Shown piece after piece: positions 61,926 to 64,000 of a DNA stretch of 64,000 nucleotides. Numbering within the stretch: the stretch's first letter is position 1; each line of letters opens with the position of its first letter. The notes beneath the pieces were generated by a model that saw nothing but the letters and a program-made list of their open reading frames with translations, was not told the DNA's origin and did no database searches. Both the position numbers and the translations under genes were made by a program. Source of the DNA: Halorussus lipolyticus. Lineage in GTDB: Archaea; Halobacteriota; Halobacteria; Halobacteriales; Haladaptataceae. Location: contig NZ_CP119805.1 in NCBI RefSeq assembly GCF_029338375.1, positions 186,001 to 250,000 of the forward strand, in the 5' to 3' direction.

Positions 61926-63263
61926 ATGAGTTCGTCACCGCCCGGACCGAAGGGGGAACCGCTGTTCGGCAGTAGCCGACGGTACGCCCGCGACCCGTTC
62001 CGATTTCTGTCGGCGTGCGAACAGGCTTACGGCGACGTGGTGCAGTTCGACCTCGGCCCGCTGGAGACGTACCTCCTGACCGACCCCGACGACGTGGAGC
62101 GCGTGCTGGTCTCGGAGGCCGACAAGTACCGCAAGCCCGACTTCCAGAGCGACGCGCTCGGGGACCTGCTCGGCAAGGGCCTCCTCCTGAGCGAGGGCCA
62201 GATGTGGCGCGAACAGCGCGAACTCGCCAATCCGGCGTTCTCACCGAGTCGCGTGATGGGGTTCGCCGACGACATCGTAGACCACAACGACGACCTGCTG
62301 GCCGACTGGGCGGACGGCGAGGAGGTAGACGTCGAACTCGACATGACCCAAGTCACGCTCGCGGTCATCGTGGACCTGATGCTGGGCACCGACCTGAACG
62401 ACGAGCGCGTCCAGACCATCCGTGAGGCTCTCGTCCCCCTCGGCGCGCGCTTCGAACCGGACCCCGTGCGATTCGCCGCGCCCCAGTGGCTCCCGATGCC
62501 CGGCGACAGCGAGTACCGGACTGCGGTCGAAACCTTGGAGGGCGTCATCGACGACATCGTGGCCGAACGCCGGGGCACCCACGGGAATCCCGAGACCGAC
62601 GAGGGACCCGACGACCTGCTGTCGATTCTCCTCCGGGCGCAGGACCGCGGCGAGCAGTCCGACCGCCAGATTCGGGACGAAGTGATGACGATGCTGTTGG
62701 CGGGCCACGACACGACTGCGCTCACTTTGACCTACACGTGGTATCTCCTCTCTCAGCACCCCGAGGCCGAGCGCCGGGTTCACGACGAAATCGAGGAGGT
62801 CCTCGGCGACGAGCGCCCGACGATGGCCGACGTGCGCGAACTGGAGTACGTCGAGCGAGTCATCGACGAGGCCATGCGCCTCTACCCGCCGGTCTACACC
62901 ATGTTCCGCGAGGCCAAAGAGGACACCGAACTCGGCGGCTATCGGATTCCCGAGGGGTCGGCCGTCATGCTCTCGCAGTGGGCGCTCCACCGCTCGGAGC
63001 GCTACTGGGACCGCCCCGACGAGTTCAATCCCGACCGCTGGACCCGGAACGCCGACCGCCCGCGGTTCACCTACTTCCCGTTCGGCGGCGGGCCGCGCCA
63101 CTGCATCGGCAAGCACCTCGCCAAACTGGAGGCCAAACTCATCCTCGCGCGCACCGCCCAGCAGTACAGCCTCGAATACACCCGCGAAGGTGACCTCGAC
63201 CTGCTCCCCTCCCTGACGATGCACCCCCGGAACGGGATGCCGATGCGGGTTCACGAGCGGTAA
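61926..63263 (+). CDS. Cytochrome P450 (class with AGHDTT, CYP102-like)
   Basis: 445 residues. Proline-rich start PPGPKGEPLFGSSRRYARDP, then F-helix region, I-helix AGHDTTALTLTYTWYLLSQ, K-helix EAMRLYPPVYTMFR, and haem loop FGGGPRHCIGKHLAKLE with ligand Cys393. All core P450 motifs are intact. It resembles bacterial-type long-chain or terpenoid hydroxylases found in haloarchaea. A GATGAG start at 61926 is preferred; 18 upstream codons (MLPLVTAG...) look like untranslated sequence. Electron donor unknown. Confidence 0.92.
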   Translation: MSSSPPGPKGEPLFGSSRRYARDPFRFLSACEQAYGDVVQFDLGPLETYLLTDPDDVERVLVSEADKYRKPDFQSDALGDLLGKGLLLSEGQMWREQRELANPAFSPSRVMGFADDIVDHNDDLLADWADGEEVDVELDMTQVTLAVIVDLMLGTDLNDERVQTIREALVPLGARFEPDPVRFAAPQWLPMPGDSEYRTAVETLEGVIDDIVAERRGTHGNPETDEGPDDLLSILLRAQDRGEQSDRQIRDEVMTMLLAGHDTTALTLTYTWYLLSQHPEAERRVHDEIEEVLGDERPTMADVRELEYVERVIDEAMRLYPPVYTMFREAKEDTELGGYRIPEGSAVMLSQWALHRSERYWDRPDEFNPDRWTRNADRPRFTYFPFGGGPRHCIGKHLAKLEAKLILARTAQQYSLEYTREGDLDLLPSLTMHPRNGMPMRVHER

Positions 63264-63279
63264 TCGGGGACATCCCCCG

Positions 63280-64000
63280 TCAGTAGTCGCCCAGCACGCC
63301 CAACCGCCGCGCGCGCCGAGTCGAGTACTGGAAGACGAGATACCCGAGCGCGACGTAGCCGACAGCGACACCCACGAGAATCGCTACCTCTCCTGCGGGG
63401 AACTCCCAGAGCCGAGTCCCGTCTATCATCGCGCGCTGGAGCATCGAACTCCCGAGCGCCAGCGGCAGGAACTTCAGCCATCCCACGTCGAACGCCGGGG
63501 CGGAGATGAGAACGATGAATCCGAACTGGAGCAGGTTCAACCAGTTCCCGACGCGCTTGTAGAGGACGGTAATCCCGCCCGCCGCGAACCCCAAGCCAAG
63601 CACCGAGGAGATACTCAGGACCGCAATCGTCACGGTCGTGAAGACGTTGAGTCGGAGCGTCGTCCCGGTCAGGACCAGCATCACGCCGAGGATGACCACC
63701 GAGGTCACGAACGTCCGAACTACCTTGGCGACCCCCTTGAGGAAGGCGACCGGCGCGAACCCGAAGGGCGTCATGACGTGGCGTTCCAGCGTCCCCCACT
63801 GGACCTCGCTCCCGATGTCGTTCGAGATGGAACTGTAGGCCCCGACCGAGAGCGTCCAGAGGAAGTAGCCCACGATGATGCCCTCGATGGAGTCGGTGAG
63901 CGCCTGCCCGGCCAACATTCGGCCACCGTAGAACAGCAGGCCGAAGAAGAACACCGAGATGACGATGCCCCCGATTGCGTTGGCGGGATAGCGCACGAAG
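63280..64000 (-). CDS. ABC-2 type transporter permease (N-terminus beyond the right edge)
   Basis: At least 240 residues visible, running off the window; the in-frame GTG at 63996 is probably internal, because ABC-2 permeases have a preceding cytoplasmic segment (ELLELRRYP-type). Six TM helices, including AIGGIVISVFFFGLLFYGG, and a QWGTLERHVMTPFGFAP loop typical of the ABC-2 family. The ends GLGFAAGGITVLYKRVGNWL and LGYLVFQYSTRRARRLGVLG match as well. The missing ATPase presumably lies beyond the edge. Convergent with the P450. Confidence 0.85.
   Translation of the reverse strand, partial: FVRYPANAIGGIVISVFFFGLLFYGGRMLAGQALTDSIEGIIVGYFLWTLSVGAYSSISNDIGSEVQWGTLERHVMTPFGFAPVAFLKGVAKVVRTFVTSVVILGVMLVLTGTTLRLNVFTTVTIAVLSISSVLGLGFAAGGITVLYKRVGNWLNLLQFGFIVLISAPAFDVGWLKFLPLALGSSMLQRAMIDGTRLWEFPAGEVAILVGVAVGYVALGYLVFQYSTRRARRLGVLGDY

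Noticed and set aside
61526..61975. Open frames on both strands before the second P450, and tRNA-like strings
   Set aside because: No consistent codon bias, and the tRNA-like strings lack the T-loop and an acceptor stem.

Overview
The window comes from a halophilic archaeon (class Halobacteria). The evidence is high GC with strong G/C preference at third codon positions, very acidic proteins, many twin-arginine (Tat) signals, halocyanin, HalOD1, Bat-type HTH and DUF58/DUF4129 proteins, and short or absent 5' leaders behind AT-rich TATA boxes. I found no rRNA, tRNA, CRISPR array or intact insertion sequence. I do not assign a genus.

Layout. 1-1673 is the N-terminal part of a surface protein with long Thr/Glu-rich linkers; it runs off the left edge. 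1.8-8.3 kb is a housekeeping stretch: membrane hydrolase-like protein, zinc-ribbon microprotein, flavin oxidoreductase, D-lyxose-isomerase-like cupin, HalOD1 protein, gamma-carbonic-anhydrase-like protein, DUF1684 protein and AMP phosphorylase. 8.8-15.1 kb holds a probable frameshifted gene, a GAF-PAS histidine kinase, an enolase-superfamily protein, a universal stress protein and a PhoD-like phosphatase. 15.2-18.8 kb holds a CHAT (caspase-like) protein, a 45-residue membrane microprotein and a DUF7504-like protein, divided by an AT-rich stretch. 18.9-25.1 kb holds a FilR1-type regulator pair, an orphan peptide/solute-binding protein, and a wHTH/membrane pair divergent from a multicopper oxidase-halocyanin operon. 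25.7-31.8 kb is an HtpX protease divergent from a four-gene translationally coupled operon (DUF4129, DUF7269-like, DUF58, DUF7519-like). 32-39.8 kb contains a NikR-like regulator, a Tat-exported beta protein, zinc-ribbon microproteins, a membrane-anchored wHTH protein, a cyclase, an acetyltransferase and an SDR epimerase.

39.9-41.65 kb is a clearly AT-rich island with two coupled genes, a PIN-like nuclease candidate and a 338-residue protein I cannot assign. It is the best candidate for an undescribed defence or toxin-antitoxin-like module. 41.7-54.3 kb returns to native composition: MFS transporter, cytochrome P450, a ThDP enzyme beside a CaiB/BaiF CoA-transferase, an epimerase, an XdhC-like protein, a nucleobase permease and a Tat-exported protein. 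A Bat-type HTH regulator diverges from a complete dipeptide/oligopeptide ABC operon (55.3-61.4 kb). A second P450 and a truncated ABC-2 permease close the window.

Non-coding highlights: a dispersed element with two conserved hairpins present in opposite orientations near 12.4 and 25.5 kb, a six-unit CGTTTN array next to a stop codon, a strong hairpin upstream of the dipeptide operon, and an AT-rich inverted repeat near 8.43 kb.
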